Positions 1 to 12,599 are shown, counted from the stretch's first letter. The stretch: DNA of 64,000 bases from Rhodocollybia butyracea (GCA_015501585.1 JADNRY010000055.1:1-64000), one strand, 5' to 3'. Numbers and translations are program-made. Notes: generated from the letters alone by a model not told the origin.

Positions 1-224
1 TAAGACATTGGCCCCACTGCCTAAGATTGGGCTGTTTCAGTTTGTCCTGGCCCTACAACGCGAGAGACACGAACCTTGACATGGTCAAGTATTATCTTTT
101 CTACGGGAGTAGCAGGCGGTACATTTGGCGAGAAACGCTGCACAGATGTAGCGAATGGCCTGACGCGAGATGCGCGGAACCGTGCATGAGTAGAAATAAG
201 CCTTTGCGGTACTGAACGAAACAT
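1..224 (-). CDS. NDUFAF7-like mitochondrial methyltransferase (5' end only)
   Basis: Only the N-terminus is in the window; the gene runs off the left edge. Exon 1 (224 to 75) starts at the ATG of MFRSVPQRLISTHARF, an Arg/Ser-rich stretch without acids typical of a mitochondrial presequence. It ends in TPVEKIILDHVK at a GTTCGT donor. After a 54-nt intron (74-21), exon 2 continues with AVGPMSY. The joined VEKIILDHVKAVGPMSY matches the opening of the NDUFAF7 family (DUF185), which reads 'K-ATGPIS-ATYM'. NDUFAF7 is a matrix arginine methyltransferase needed for assembly of respiratory complex I. An upstream in-frame ATG at 317 would add 31 residues before the presequence, so I prefer 224. The gene diverges from TIF6 with about 200 bp between start codons. 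The catalytic domain lies outside the window, so the assignment rests on a short motif. Confidence 0.65.
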
Positions 225-423
225 GGTTTGAGTCAAGCGAAAAATCTGACTTTCGGAAGCGGACGGCAGATGCCGGATGGCCGATGATAAAGCCAGAATT
301 TTCTTCGGAGACGGCAATAGTTTATACCCCTCTTACTTGCTTCATACCCCAACTAGAAATCTTCAAAACCTCCTCGGGACCCTTTCAGAAAACCAGTTAC
401 TGTATAACAAACGTTTCTAAATC

Positions 424-1376
424 ATGGCCACTCGTACGCAATAAAAAAAAAGTTGACACTATCTTATCCATCCTGAAATCTCTTTTCTTCAGGCATTCAA
501 TTTGAGAACAGTAGCGACATTGGGGTCTTTTCAAAATTAACCAACAGTTACTGCTTGGCCGCCATCCAAGGTAGTACAAATTTTTACTCCGCTTTTGAAA
601 GCGAGCTCGGCGATGTAATTCCCATCGTCCATACGAGCATCGGAGGAACGAGAATAATAGGACGATTGACTGCTGGTATGCTCTCAAACCACCATTTTAT
701 TGAATAAATTTACCAAGAATCTCTACAGGAAATCGTCACGGATTGCTCGTACCTTCATCAACAACCGACCAGGAACTACAGCATCTTCGTAACTCTTTAC
801 CCGATGCTGTAGCGATCCAAAGAGTCGAAGAGCGATTATCTGCTCTCGGAAACGTTATTGCCTGCAACGATTATGTTGCTCTTGTGCACCCAGATGTCGA
901 CCGAGAAACAGAAGAAATCATCGCTGATGTGCTAAAAGTCGAAGTCTTTCGTCAGACGATAGCAGATAATGTCTTGGTCGGCAGTTATTGTGCTATCACA
1001 AATCAGGGTGGTCTTGTACATCCAAAAACAAGCGTACAAGATCAGGATGAACTGAGTAGTTTGCTGCAGATTCCACTAGTGGTATGAACGCTGTTTAGTC
1101 GTCCTTTTGACCCAACTTACCTTGTTCTTCTAGGCAGGAACAGTGAATCGTGGGTCGGATGTGATCGGTGCGGGTATGGTGGTGAATGACTGGTGTGCTT
1201 TTACTGGCCTCGAGACCACCGCAACAGAGATTAGTGTGATCGAAGCTACCTTCAGTGAGTTGAATCTCATCCATACGTGGAAACTTTTTGTCAACTTGTT
1301 TTCAGAATTACAAGGACAAGATTCTACGGCTGTTATTGGGGAAATGCGGGACTCTCTTATCGATAATTGGGCATAG
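424..1376 (+). CDS. TIF6: Eukaryotic translation initiation factor 6 (60S anti-association factor)
   Basis: Five exons: 424-433, 493-675, 729-1081, 1134-1254, 1306-1376. They join without frame breaks to 245 aa, the usual eIF6 length. The first exon is 10 nt and is rebuilt as MATRIQFENS across a GTACGC-CAG intron. Family hallmarks include [72 protein letters not shown] and [18 protein letters not shown], covering the fivefold pentein-repeat fold. eIF6 binds the 60S subunit at the intersubunit face, prevents premature joining to 40S, and is needed for nucleolar pre-60S maturation and export. It is released by SDO1/EFL1. The C-terminal tail [10 protein letters not shown] is the short variable end of the family. 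No lesion was seen and the assignment is secure. Confidence 0.97.
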
Positions 1377-1490
1377 TACTGTACGAACTGCGATGTATTA
1401 TACTTATCGGTTGTATCCACACATCTATAACGATCTCATCTCGAGAGTGTAAAAGAGCTGGTTACCCGTGAACTGTGTCAATCAGGTGCA

Positions 1491-2347
1491 TCAAGAAGGC
1501 CTGCGTTTGGATCGATGTCGCGCTTTGTGAGCCCGCGGAGAAAGAGAGCGACTTGACCTTCTCTTGGGAACGAGTTTTTCCCAGCCAAGGTCTCGTTCTC
1601 TGTCCCAGCGATCCATCCGTGCACCTCTATTTTTGTGATCGTCACCTCGAGAGGAACTACCGGCCCTGTGATCTTCACGACTAGTACCGAGAACAGGATC
1701 TAGTTCCTCCTGCTTAACTGCAGCACCTTCCGAGTCCGCTTCAGGTCCTGACTTTGACGACTCCTTACCCTGTCTCCGCTTCCACATCAGCTTGTCAAAG
1801 CATTTGTCACACAATACCACTTTAACCAAGGCAGTCTTGCTCTCTCCACGTTCCATGTATGCGAATGGCAGCTCTAGTGTTGTCAGAGCAGCCTTCTTTC
1901 CTTCAGAGCGACGACTGTATTCATGTCTACAGCGGGTATTGCCGCATGTGGACTCGCCTGCTCCAGAAAGAACCTCGTCTTCTGTCCTCCATCTCAATGC
2001 AAACTTGACGACGAAGTGAATAATTATGGTCAGATAAATGGAAGGATAAACGCCGAATCATATACAGAACGTACGTTTCCAGATTTGTAGTGTTTCAAGT
2101 CGCAAACAGCGAATTCACGATAGAGGCTTGAATAATATTTCGATGCCATCTGTTCTTCCCAACGATCATTTCCGTCATCCTCTTCATCGCGTAGAAACCT
2201 GAGTTGCGGAACTCCATCAATAACGAGAATCTCTTGAAGAAATTTACGGGAAACGTACTTGTGTGCGTCCTTGAGAAGTTCGAATTCTGTCTTGCCTTGG
2301 GGCGTTGGCCGGGATTTGGACGAACTCCCGTACGAATAAAGGGCCAT
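1491..2347 (-). CDS. FRA10AC1-like nuclear protein
   Basis: Two exons, 2347-2075 and 2003-1491, join in phase to 261 aa. The donor GTACGT follows HYKSGN and the acceptor precedes FALRWRTEDEVLSG. The order of motifs is that of the FRA10AC1 family: an N-terminal LLKDAHKYV helix, WEEQMASKYYSSLYREFAVC, DLKHYKSG, the FALRWR core, then a CGNTRC...C..C zinc-binding-like segment (CGNTRCRHEY, later VVLCDKCFDKL). FRA10AC1 proteins are nuclear and associate with spliceosomes in animals; the exact role is not settled. The C-terminal 70 residues are charged and end in an RS-like tail (RRSSRSLSPRAHKARHRSKR), which fits a splicing-factor neighbourhood. The gene converges on TIF6, with about 115 bp between stop codons. 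Confidence 0.85.
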
Positions 2348-2682
2348 TCTAGAACTTTGTGATGGCGTTCAGGCTTATTCGGGAGGTATTATCGACAGAG
2401 AACTTGGTGGACTTGTGGTAAGTAATGCAATTGAATGAGCGTCTCATTAGACGCCGTAACCTGTCACTGACCAACTACAGCTCTCAAACTATTGTATCTA
2501 TGCCCTCGGTCTCCCGTATCCCGCTTAATTCGAATAACTCTTATCTTCGAACGCTTCACTGAAGCTTTGCTGCTAACGCTCGTCCTCCATGTACGCCTCT
2601 CAGTTGCATCTGCCAAAAGATCCTCAACCATTCCTTAACCACAAATGGAATATCCTTCAAAGCCAAACTTGTCTCCACCTGT

Positions 2683-2825
2683 CTTCGTCTGTAACGCCTA
2701 AAGGACTCAATCGGATAAATCCACTTCGATGGGAACTAGCTCAAATCAAAGCCGAACCTATCTTCGTCTGTAACGCCTAAAGAACTCAATCGAATAAATC
2801 TACTTCGATAAGCACTAGCTCATTG
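2683..2825. repeat. Two-copy direct repeat, period 79 bp
   Basis: The block starting CTTCGTCTGTAACGCCTAAA at 2683 recurs at 2762. Both copies continue through a matching 'ACTCAATCG-ATAAAT' segment to 'ACTAGCTCA'. The second copy differs at several positions and stops near 2825. No coding role is visible. Confidence 0.75.
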
Positions 2826-5364
2826 AAAGTCGGTCCGTACTCTTAGGCGGAAGACTTGATCTCAAGAATTCTAGCTCAGGGGATTCCTTTCGATGGTATA
2901 TCTTATTCTTCAGGAAAGCTCTCCCAAACGACCTTCGTTATCGGTCCGACCTTTACTCAAGCCAAGCACAACCTTGAGCACAACTGGTAATATTGGGTCG
3001 TGTAATAAACTTGCTTTAGGTCTATACTGTCCGCCCTTCTGGTACACATTCTCTCTGCCGACAGCACTGACATACGTACCGAACCAACATTACGTGCTCC
3101 GGACTAATGTGGAAGGATCGGCGTGTTCTTCTGCGGAATTTTTGTTCAGCATTAGCAAACTCTCTGCTTTCTGACGCATCCCTTCTGGAGTTGACTCTCA
3201 CTCCGTCTCAGTACATGTCTGGTGAACCAGCTCCTGATTCCGACGAACGCTTGCATGGATAGAACCTCGAGAGACGGACAGACCTCGCTTACGGCTCCAT
3301 CACTGTTCATTAATGATTGCTCAAGCGCTCACTGCATTGTTCGGTCTTGAGCTAAGTTAACTGGTGATCATCAAAATGCAATCAGTACGACGGTTTTTCT
3401 GACAAGTCCTGTCATACATAGTCAACTTCCGCTCTACCAACCTCGACCTTACATACATCCTAGCTGCTCAGGGTGTGATGGATGTATGCGCATAATTCGC
3501 ACATGCCAACACGTTTCAGTCGCTCATAATTTATGTCGCAAAATCGGGCCCACCGCGGAATCGGACACTAAATAATATGGCTCGTCGTATACAATATTCT
3601 CCGCTTGTGTACAATGTACACGCTAGCTTACTTTAGTACCCATCGGGCTTCCCGCATCCGATGTGACGCTGTTCATCCGCTAGGCAAAAGACTACAGCTT
3701 TGATTCAAAATTATTCCACAGGTTTATGCATTTATAGCTACTTAATCAGTCCTCCCGCTGCTCCCCATGTTCAGGTTCTCTGATTCACTGGTGCGTCAAC
3801 TCTGGTCAACAGTTGGAGTTCGTGGTGGATAATTTTGACATGCATCTGGTGTACCATACGACATTCGTTCCTTGAATGTGTGATATCATTAGCGCTTTAA
3901 TGCCACCGCTGCCAATCCCCGGTGGCGGGGAGCTCTGGAGGCCTGCTAAAACTATAGTACTCTTGCGAACGCAACTTGGATTGCAAAGCCTAACCTGTTC
4001 TGCGCTGTATGCTCTCCTGTAAAAGCAGGCAAGCGTACGATACTTTTGCTGCTCAAGGCACCGCACAGGCACCATAACTGTTGGACATAAATGATCGTCA
4101 ATGTTCCTCTTATTCACACCGCGAGCAAGAAGGAGAATGGTCTGCTCTGTACAGAGGTCCACATATACAGCATCAGTCTAGTTGACTGACGACTTACAAT
4201 ACTTTTGTTGGCATCCTGTGACTCTGAGCTTACATGCCTTTGTCGCTTTGGAATGTTGGTGTCTATTCTTATTCCAGGTTCTTCCTCGCATCTGCCTATA
4301 GATCATTCCTGAACACCAGGCCATCAAGTTAATCTGATTAAGGACTACGGTTGAAAAAATGTTCCAGAGAGGCCGTGATTCAGAGTGTGGAGGGCTGGCT
4401 ACGATACAGAGACTTTCTGTTTGTCTCATTGACATCCTGGCCAGAGAAAGCTGTGTACAGCCTCGACGGTCTCAGAGTTTGCGGTATACATTTAGAACGG
4501 AACCAACACTCGGGTCCTCAGGCCCAGTCCGTCTGTCTCGCCTCACTTGTGATCTTCCTGGTGTTCTGAGTTCTGACAAAACCCTGATATCAAGGGCAGC
4601 AGCTGTAGTAGGAATAACTTGAAAAAACGAGATGTGAGGAAACCTTGAAGCTTGATGCGTCTGAATTTCATCACAAAGTTCGCGAGGATCGACTTCTTCC
4701 TATCGAGGTGAGCAGAGTTATACTCGGAAATTGTCAATTTTGAATGAATTTTCTGGTGGAGTAAAGTCTCCCACTGCTGTCCCACGCACTCCATCTCTAA
4801 ATAAGAGTAGCAGGGCTGTGATAGTAGTAGAATCATGAGATTACTTGTGGATATGTGCGTATATGCGTTGTATAAACTCCACATCTATAAGCAGATCGAG
4901 GAATTCATCCTTTTTTTCGGTGCAGCTGAAATTGAATCAAGGGTGGTAGTAATCGCGAATTCATCAAGTGAAATTTGGCTCGAAGGTGAATATGAGTTGT
5001 ATATTAATTGAATCCGGTGTCATGGAGCCAATGGGATATCTTGAGGTAAAAGATATGCGTGGCAACCAGCTACGTAGCAGAGAGACTCAATGTTATGGAA
5101 CCCCCGTTGAACAGCAATCTTAACTCTAAAAGAAGCGCTACGCAGAGTCACCGAACGGAGGTAAGCGCCACTTGACAGAGATTTAGCTCCGTCAACGGCT
5201 TCAAAAATTTTAACATAATATATACCAGAGAAAGGCAGGTTTGTACTAAAAGTCTAGATCTCGATTCAAATTTGATAATTTGTCATGTTTTTGATCTATA
5301 TTGAGCAGGTCATATGGACTTTCAGAATGCGAAATTGTGTTCCTTCCGCCGAAATGCAGCAGTG

Positions 5365-5372
5365 TATAAAAG
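5365..5372 (+). promoter_or_regulatory. TATA box, probable core promoter of the 5590 gene
   Basis: A perfect TATAAAAG lies 225 bp upstream of the ATG at 5590. The interval is pyrimidine-rich and could hold a 5' UTR. The assignment is by position and consensus only. Confidence 0.45.
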
Positions 5373-5589
5373 AGGCCCTGGTTCAATACCATCTCCCTTT
5401 CTCCTTTTTCGTTCTGTTCTCACCGGCCTCACCGTTGAGCTCGCCGCTCCTCAATGTACGTATCATCCATGACACCGATCCCATAAGTAAGGGGCTCAAT
5501 TTCTGAAACACACGCAGAAACCCATACCCGATAACAAACGAATATTCACAAAGTCCGAGTAATCTTTCGTCTCTTACGACCTCACGCCG

Positions 5590-7369
5590 ATGTCGACCAT
5601 GTTCGACATGAACGCTCCGCGACCTGCCTTTCTCAACGAAGGAAGTTCTAAAACGCCGTCTCTCAGATCCATCTCGCTGAAAGGAAAGATTTCATTTGTC
5701 TCTGGTCTCCTGAACAAGTCCAGTTCGAAGTCACATAATCCTGAAACCGGGCCAAAAAACGACCTAGAAACGCCTCCGGAGCTGCCAGAGAAAGAGGAGA
5801 AATTATCGAAGTGAGTATCCAAAAGTACATCTATACTTCGTAAGCTAATATCTAGCAAGTAATAACACGGTCAAATCTCCACCCACTAGGGCACCCGATA
5901 CGAAACCTGAGACGCGACGTGATACCAAGTGAGTGTCGCGTTCAACTCTGTACTCATTCATCTCATACCTTTCTCGTAGACGTGTAACTCGTTCAACACT
6001 TGCAAAGAGACTCACATTTCGGAAGCCTTCTCCTCAACCTGATCGTGTCCCGATTCCTTCTTCCTCATCTCGACAATTGCGTGAAGCCGCCCTTCGAGAG
6101 CGAGGCCTTCTTCCCGCCAAGGATATGAGTGCGATGGAACGAGAGTGGGACCTGCGAATATCTCCTGTGTTCCTTCTCCCGGAAACTGCATCCGACGGTA
6201 CAAGCGAAGCGGACCGGATCAAGCAAGAATGGGAGGCTAGGGTGAATACACCAGAACCGCCTAGTCCTGCTTCGGATTCTATCAAACCGGAGCAACTAAT
6301 TCCTGACTTGGAGAATGTTCATCAAGTTTCACTGCCTTCCCCTGATCCCCCAACGCTCAGAAAAGCTTCATCTCGTACCGATCTCGCTATCGCGAAACCG
6401 CCTCCCGCACGCGCCTTGCCTCCACTTCCCCTGGATCCTGAATCCATCCCATTGCCTGCCTCACCTATCGAAGAAGCTCTCAGTGTCCGTTCGCTGGAAA
6501 TATCGCCTCGGATCATTCCTCTACCTCTATCTCCTAGCCCGCCGTCCTCTCCACGCACTGTAGAATCCCCCCTTTCGGAAGGTGCAGAAGCAGAATTTAG
6601 CTCGCCACGCCCGAATTTAAGTCTGTCCTTTGCGCCACCAGTTGGTTCACTAGTGGCCTCTCCTTCTACTTACGAGTGTTCTGAAGATGGCGCTTTGGCT
6701 CCTCCGAAACCTCGGAGTCGAAGTCGCCCTGCACCTGCTACATCGTCCGATTCGGACGATGCGTCCATCGCTACCCCTTCACTAGATCACTCGGAATTTA
6801 CTTTGGAATCGCCATCGACTAGCTACCACCCTATCCACAAACCTAAACCAAATGCTCTGGTGAAGACATGGGCAAACGAACCAACGGTACCCGTTATTGT
6901 TGAAAGCCCTATAGAGGAAAACGGTGTGGTAATGCCGACGGATGCCCTTCCAGAAGACGACTCAAATCTCCCTCCCTTACCTCCACCCCGTCGCCGCACA
7001 CAGAGCGGAGGTTTAAAGAAACACAAGTCGTTACTGGGCAGCTTCCGTCGTTCTGTCGTTGAAACTTTATCACGGGGAGGAAACAGTCCTTCAGCAAGGA
7101 AAACGACGTTTGACATATCACATCTTCCCCCATCTCCCACAGTCCCTACTTCTACTTCGTTCGCTAGCCAACTAGTTTCCTCGAAATCTACTCCGACCTA
7201 CCTGACGACCCAGTCACTACCGCGGGGCCGAACAGATCGTATCAGCAGTGTAGGATTGCCGCGGCAACCACTCAGTCCAACTATTCATAGTAATGGGAGC
7301 ATTCTACTTCAGACTAATCACATTGAAGATGAAGAAAGTAGACGGATGACAGAGATGGCGTTCATGTGA
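5590..7369 (+). CDS. Disordered Ser/Pro-rich protein of unknown function
   Basis: Three exons, 5590-5810, 5890-5928 and 5980-7369, join in frame to 549 aa with GTGAGT donors. The ATG of MSTMFDMNAPRPAFL gives the longest product and lies 225 bp after a TATA box. The protein is almost wholly low-complexity: many SP/TP/PP motifs, proline tracts (LPPLPPPRRR), serine runs and acidic clusters. One ordered-looking block near residues 115-150 holds REAALRERGLLPAKD and MEREWDLRISP, and the C-terminus EDEESRRMTEMAFM is a plausible conserved end. The SP/RRRTQSGG motifs suggest kinase targets, but that is inference. I recognise no catalytic domain. Similar disordered proteins are common in Agaricomycetes. 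The frame is open throughout. Confidence 0.8.
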
Positions 7370-7739
7370 TAGACCACACCTGTTTTGTTAAATATTAACT
7401 CATTTTTATTTCTCCTGCATTTGCATATCTTGTACCAAATAACTGCATTCTTTATTCTCAGTGACACTTGGCGTCCTCACACATTCTTTATCAACAACTA
7501 GCATACAATTAACTGTTATCATAAGTATTCACATTACCTAGTCATCGAGGACTACTCGTGTTTTGTTTTCGCGATTGTTACTTACGATGTTACCTGATGT
7601 TACTATCGCTCATCCCTTCCTTCCTGTTTCATGCTATCTTCCTTGCATACTAGTATAGTAACAAACATTCAGTTCTAAAAATGATCGCCTCCACCGGACC
7701 GTCGCCACTCGTTGACTCTCTTCTGAACGTTCTGTCAAC
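7370..7739. other. Intergenic spacer between the disordered-protein gene and the TPR array
   Basis: AT-rich 370 bp with no ORF. The last 60 bp carry a CCACCGGACCGT motif that recurs ahead of the other two TPR copies (near 10181 and 13070), so it is probably shared promoter or 5' UTR sequence. Confidence 0.55.
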
Positions 7740-10050
7740 ATGGTCGTCTCCATGTCTGACGAAGTTAAAAGGCTCAAAGATGAAGGCAATGCCTTTTTCA
7801 TCAAGAAAGATTATATAAAAGCAGCCTCTCTTTACTCCGAAGCTCTTCTGCTGGATGAGAATAATGCTATTCTTTACGCGAATCGCGCTGCTTGTCGACT
7901 GGCTTTGGGCGAGTATGTTCATCCATGCTTGCAATCATCATCCACTCGTTGAGATCTGATCATTTTCAGGCATATGGATGCTTTTGATGACGCAAAAAAG
8001 GTGAGCCACTCGTCAATGAAAGAGACGAATTTCTTGTTTACCGTCATCGCAGGCAACAGAAATCGACCCATTCTACGCGAAAGGCTGGAGTAGGGGCGCT
8101 GCGATACTTGAGGTCAAACCCCCACTCTTGCTTAAGAACTACTCATATTGAGATTCGTTCCTATAAAGGCTATGAGTGAATTCGTTTCAGCCGCCAAGAT
8201 GTACCAAAAGGCAATCGATGTTTTATCAAAGCTCCAATCGCCGACCGAAATGGAGCTGAAACTCCAAAAACAATGCGAAGATAAATTGTTCGACGTTCGC
8301 AAAGCTGCGAAACTTCCTAGGTATTTATCAGAAGCAGCCACTGAGGTTCGACAAGATGAGGGTATGATGCCGTGGCAAGCTGCCCATGCCGCAATACCCG
8401 ACCTTGTTGCAAGCAACACGCTTAGTAGTGTAAGTCGCTTACTCGGGAAACTTTGGTGCTACTTTCTGATTTTGTGTTGTTTAGGCATTTTCGATCCATT
8501 TCGCAAATATGGACTTTACTCATGGCCTTCAGGACCTCAAGTTAATGGAGCGTATCCCAGTCAAAGGTGGAACTCAAATGATGTTCAAAGCCAAGACAGG
8601 CGTTCGTCGTAACTTCTTTCGAATTGTTCACTTGCATTTCTAATACGAAATTCATATATTAGGTGCTCGGGGATTTCAGCAATGCCATCTTGCGTGATTC
8701 AAGGGTGCTTCGAATTGAAGAAGGAGATTTTTTGGCCCGATTCGCCGAACAAGGTGGGTTTTTCAAAAGATAAATTGGAGATGTTCCTCACGCTGCTGCG
8801 AAAGTCCAATGTGAAAGAAACCAATGGAAAGGCTTTTCATTTGAAACTGGCCCCGAAGCCCTCCAGGAAATGGCCATAGTGCGTCTAAAGAAGGAGGGAT
8901 GGGACAGTCTACGCCCTGCACTCTCTGTTCAAATCAGGTAAATACGTTCGCTTGCTTTGACTTTAGACTCTCACTCACCTAGCCCTTCATAGACATTGGG
9001 TCGTAATAGGGTTTATTGCTCATAAAGTGACCTCGAATTATACATTCGCCGTTGAGTCACTCAGAAACGCTCTAAACTTCCTAACATGGGGACGCAAAGT
9101 GTGGAAGGATGTCTCGAAGGAAGAAAGGGGAACGATCTTTGATATCACTTTTCGCCGTGGGGTCTGGAATTTGTATCTGGACTCACTTATGGCGGTAGGT
9201 TCCCACATTCTTGGACAACGGAGATGGGGGAAATAATCGTGTTCACAGGCTCTTGGACCTGACAGGCGAAATATCTCCCTTCTTGAGACACTATTCGAAG
9301 AAGCTGAAGCTGTGATTAAAGATGTTGACCAGAACCCATTCGACGCTAGCAGTTTTAACAATCCCGATCCAGGTTTCATTCTGTCATTTTTCTCCAACAT
9401 CAAAGCAAACGCACTAGCGTACGTTGATAAGTAGATTTTTCAGTCTGCTTTGCTCACCGTGTTGACAGCTCAAAGGCCTTCTACCACGCTACCATGGGAC
9501 AGATTGGCCAAGACTGTCACGAAAATCCGAGGACAGTCAAAGGACACTTGAAGGCTGCCATGAACTTGTATATCGATGCTGCCAACTGCTTGCCGGAAGA
9601 CGACGAAAACCATCCATGTAGGGCTACAAGTTCTTTCGTTTTCGGCAACTGATCTTTGCTCAAGGGTTCTTGAACTGTGCCTACAATTTCATGGAATCAA
9701 GCAACGTGTCTGCGTCTCGCGTTATGAAAGTCCTGGCGAGGATTCGATTGGCACTTCCCAAGATGGAGAAGATTTGGTGGCAGAACGCCCAAGCCCCCAA
9801 ACCAGCCTGGAAATCCACTTATGCAAGACTGATGAAGATCGAGGAACGCGCAAAGTTACTTATTGCTGAGAAAACTATGACACTTAATGGACCTTTTGTT
9901 TGGAAAGTGATGCAAGGGATCTCAGTTGAAATTAGCGAGCCCCCTCCTACGTCAAAAGAAGGTCGCACTCGGATATACTCCGTCAAGGAAGCTGATGAGC
10001 TGGCATTACTAGAAAAAGACTTGAACCTTGTAGATATAGCGCAACCGTGA
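7740..10050 (+). CDS. TPR-repeat protein, tandem copy A
   Basis: Eleven exons can be read: 7740-7912, 7970-8000, 8053-8112, 8169-8429, 8485-8599, 8663-8753, 8805-8937, 8993-9194, 9249-9418, 9469-9617 and 9665-10050, for about 585-590 aa. The N-terminal ~110 residues are a TPR domain (EVKRLKDEGNAFFIKKDYIKA, then LYANRAACRLALGEHMDAF and EIDPFYAKGWSRGAAILEA). TPRs are helical protein-binding repeats, often in chaperone co-factors. The rest is an alpha-helical region I do not recognise, with NFLTWGRKVWKDV and KIWWQNAQAPKP as strong landmarks. Start 7740 or the in-frame ATG at 7752, which aligns with copies B and C. Oddity: exon 5 as read ends one base out of phase with exon 6 (VLGDFSNAILRDSRV) and has a GC donor, so either splicing differs there or the gene carries a frameshift. 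All other joins are clean. Confidence 0.75.
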
Positions 10051-10256
10051 AGATATAAGTCGTATTTTGTGTAATTTACCAGCTGTTTTGTATACTTTTC
10101 ATCTTATGCAGTATCATCACCCAAGAAATGGATGGAAATACTACTTCCGAATATCATCTGGAGTTAGTTCTCCTTAGTATCCACCGGACCGTTGCTAGTC
10201 CTCGACCCTGTCTTCTGAACTCGTTTTTCTGTTCTGTCCTCCTGCAGTCGTCTCCA

Positions 10257-12519
10257 ATGTCTGACGAAGTTAAAAGACTCAAAGATAAAGGCAATGCCTT
10301 TTTCATCAAGAAAGATTATATTAAAGCAGCCTCTCTTTACTCCTGCTGGATGGGAACAATGCTATCATTTTTGCGAATCGCGCCGCTTGTCGACTGGCTT
10401 TGGCAGAGTATGTTTCTCCATATGTGCTTGCAATCATCGTCTTCCACTTTCTGAGGTCTTATTTCTAGCTACATGAATGCTTTTGATGACGCAAAAAAGG
10501 TGAGCCACTCGTCAATAGTTATAAAAGAGAACAGATTTTTTATTCATTATCATCGTAGGCGACAGAAATCGACCCATCCTACGCGAAAGGGTGGAGTAGG
10601 AGTGCTGCGATACTTGAGGTCAAAACCCCCACCTTGGCCTAACAACTAACTATACTGAGATTCAATTTTATATAGGCTATGAACGAATACGTTTCAGCCG
10701 CCAAGAGGTACCAGAAGGCAATCGATGCCTTATCAAGTCTTCAATCGCCGACTGAAATCGAGTTGAGACTCAGAAAAGAATGCGAAGATAAATTGTTCGA
10801 CGTTCGCAAAGCCGCGCAACGCCCTAGGTATTTACCAGAAGCGACCACTACGCTCCGACTCGATAAATCGGAGGGTATGACACCATGGCAAGCTGCCAAC
10901 GCCGCAATACCTGAACTTGTTGCAAGCGAGACGTTTAGTAGTGTATGGTCGCTTACTTGCGAAACTTTGGTGCTATTTTCTGATTTTCGATGGTTTAGGC
11001 TTTTTCGATCCATTTCGCCGACGTGGACTTTGCTCAAGGCCTTCAGGACCTCAAGTTCATGCAGCGTATCAAAGTTAAGGCGAAACTCAAACGAGGTTCA
11101 GGACAGGTGTTCGTCGTAATCTTCTTTCTAGTTATTCCTTGCAATTTCTAATACGAAACTTCGTATATAGGTGCTCAGGGATATTAGCAATGGGGTTATA
11201 CGTGATTTGAGGGTGTTTCGAATGGAGGATCCTCATTTTTTGTCTCGATTGTCTCATCAAAGTGAGTTTTTCAAAAAGATAACTTGGAGTTGGAGATGTT
11301 CCTCATAACTACTACAAAAGTCGATTGCGAAACAAACAAGTGGAGAGGCTTTCCTATCGAAACTGGTCTCGAAGCCCTCCAGAAATGGCCATAGAACGTC
11401 TAAAAAAGGAGGGATGGTACGGTCTACGCCCTGTGCTCTCTGTTCACATCAGGTATACGCTCGTATGCTTGACTTCAGACTCTCATTTACCTAGGCATTC
11501 ATAGGCATTCAATCATGATGGGGTTGATTGCACATAAAGTGACCTCTAATTATGTATTTGGCATTGAACTAGTCAGAAACGCTCTAAACTTCTTAACATG
11601 GGGACGCAAAGTTTGGAGGGATGTCCCGAGGGACGACAGGGGAACGATTTTTGACATCACATTTCGTCGTGGAGTCTGGAATCTGTATCTGAGCTTACTG
11701 ATGGGGGTATGTTTCCACATTTTTGAACAACAGAGATGCAGGGGAATAATCGTGAATCGTGTTCACAGGCCCTTGAAACTGACAGGCGAAATATTTCGCT
11801 TCTTGAGATGCTGTTCGAAGAAGCTGAAGCTGCGATTAAAGACGTAGATGAAAACACGTTCAACTCTTGTTGTTTTGATAAACCCGATCCAGGTTTCCCT
11901 CTGTCTTTTTTTTGCAACATCAAAGCGAATGCACACGCGTACGTTGATAATTAGGTTTTTCAGTCTGCTTTGTTCACTCTGGCGACAGCTCCCAGGCTTT
12001 CTACCACGCTACCATGGGACAGATTGGTCAAGACTGTCATGAAAATCCAAAGACAATCAAGGAACACTTTGAGTCTGCCATGAACTTGTATATCGAGGCC
12101 GCTGATTACTTGCCCGAGGACGACGAAAACCATCCATGTAGAGCTTTAAGTTCTTTCCTTTTCAGCAACTAATCTTTGCTCCAGGGTTCTTAACCTGTGC
12201 CTACAATTTCATGGAACTATGCAATGTGCCTGCGTCTCGTGTTATGAAAGTCCTGGAAAGGATTCGTTTGGCACTTCCCATGATGAAGAAGATTTGGTGG
12301 CAGAACGCCCAAGCCCCCAAACCAGCCTGGAAATCCACTTATGCAAAACTGATGAAGGTCGAGGAACGCGCAAAGTTGCTTATTGCTGAGAAAACTATGA
12401 CACTTGAAGGACCTTTTGCTTGGACAGCTATGGAAGGGATCTCTGTTGGAGTTGGTAGGCCCCCTCCTGTGTCGAGAGAAGATCGGAGGATATACTACAC
12501 GCCGGAAGCTGATTACTAG
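10257..12519 (+). pseudogene. TPR-repeat protein, tandem copy B (frameshifted)
   Basis: This copy matches A and C exon by exon, from MSDEVKRLKDKGNAFF at 10257 to the terminal exon ending RRIYYTPEADY at 12519. Two lesions are visible. In exon 1, after AASLYS, about 10 nt present in A and C (the Glu/Asp-Ala-Leu/Ile-Leu codons) are missing near 10342, which shifts the frame through the TPR core. In exon 7 near 11380 the sequence reads CAGAAATGG where A has CAGGAAATGG and C has CAGAAAATGG; this 1-nt loss gives an early stop. Conversely its exon 5/6 join (KLKRGSGQ to VLRDISNG) is in phase, unlike A and C. I infer a recent pseudogene. An assembly or base-calling error could explain the 1-nt loss but hardly the 10-nt deletion. 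Confidence 0.8.
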
Positions 12520-12599
12520 AATAAGACTTGAACGTTGTAGTTATGGGACATCTGTGAAGATCTCGGTCGTGATTCCTGTAATTTACCAGCTATTTTGTA

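Larger units (their letters stand above)
2348..5589. other. Gene-poor interval with no supported gene
   Basis: No open frame longer than about 120 codons is present, and none resembles a family I recognise or joins to a neighbour by plausible introns. The segment contains a short tandem repeat (listed separately) and a TATA element ahead of the next gene. Several overlapping ORFs at 3806-4884 lie on both strands and look like chance frames. Confidence 0.6.

Noticed and set aside
3806..4884. Cluster of 70-118 codon ORFs on both strands
   Set aside because: They overlap each other, have no recognisable motifs, no consistent splice partners and no codon-usage consistency; best explained as chance frames.
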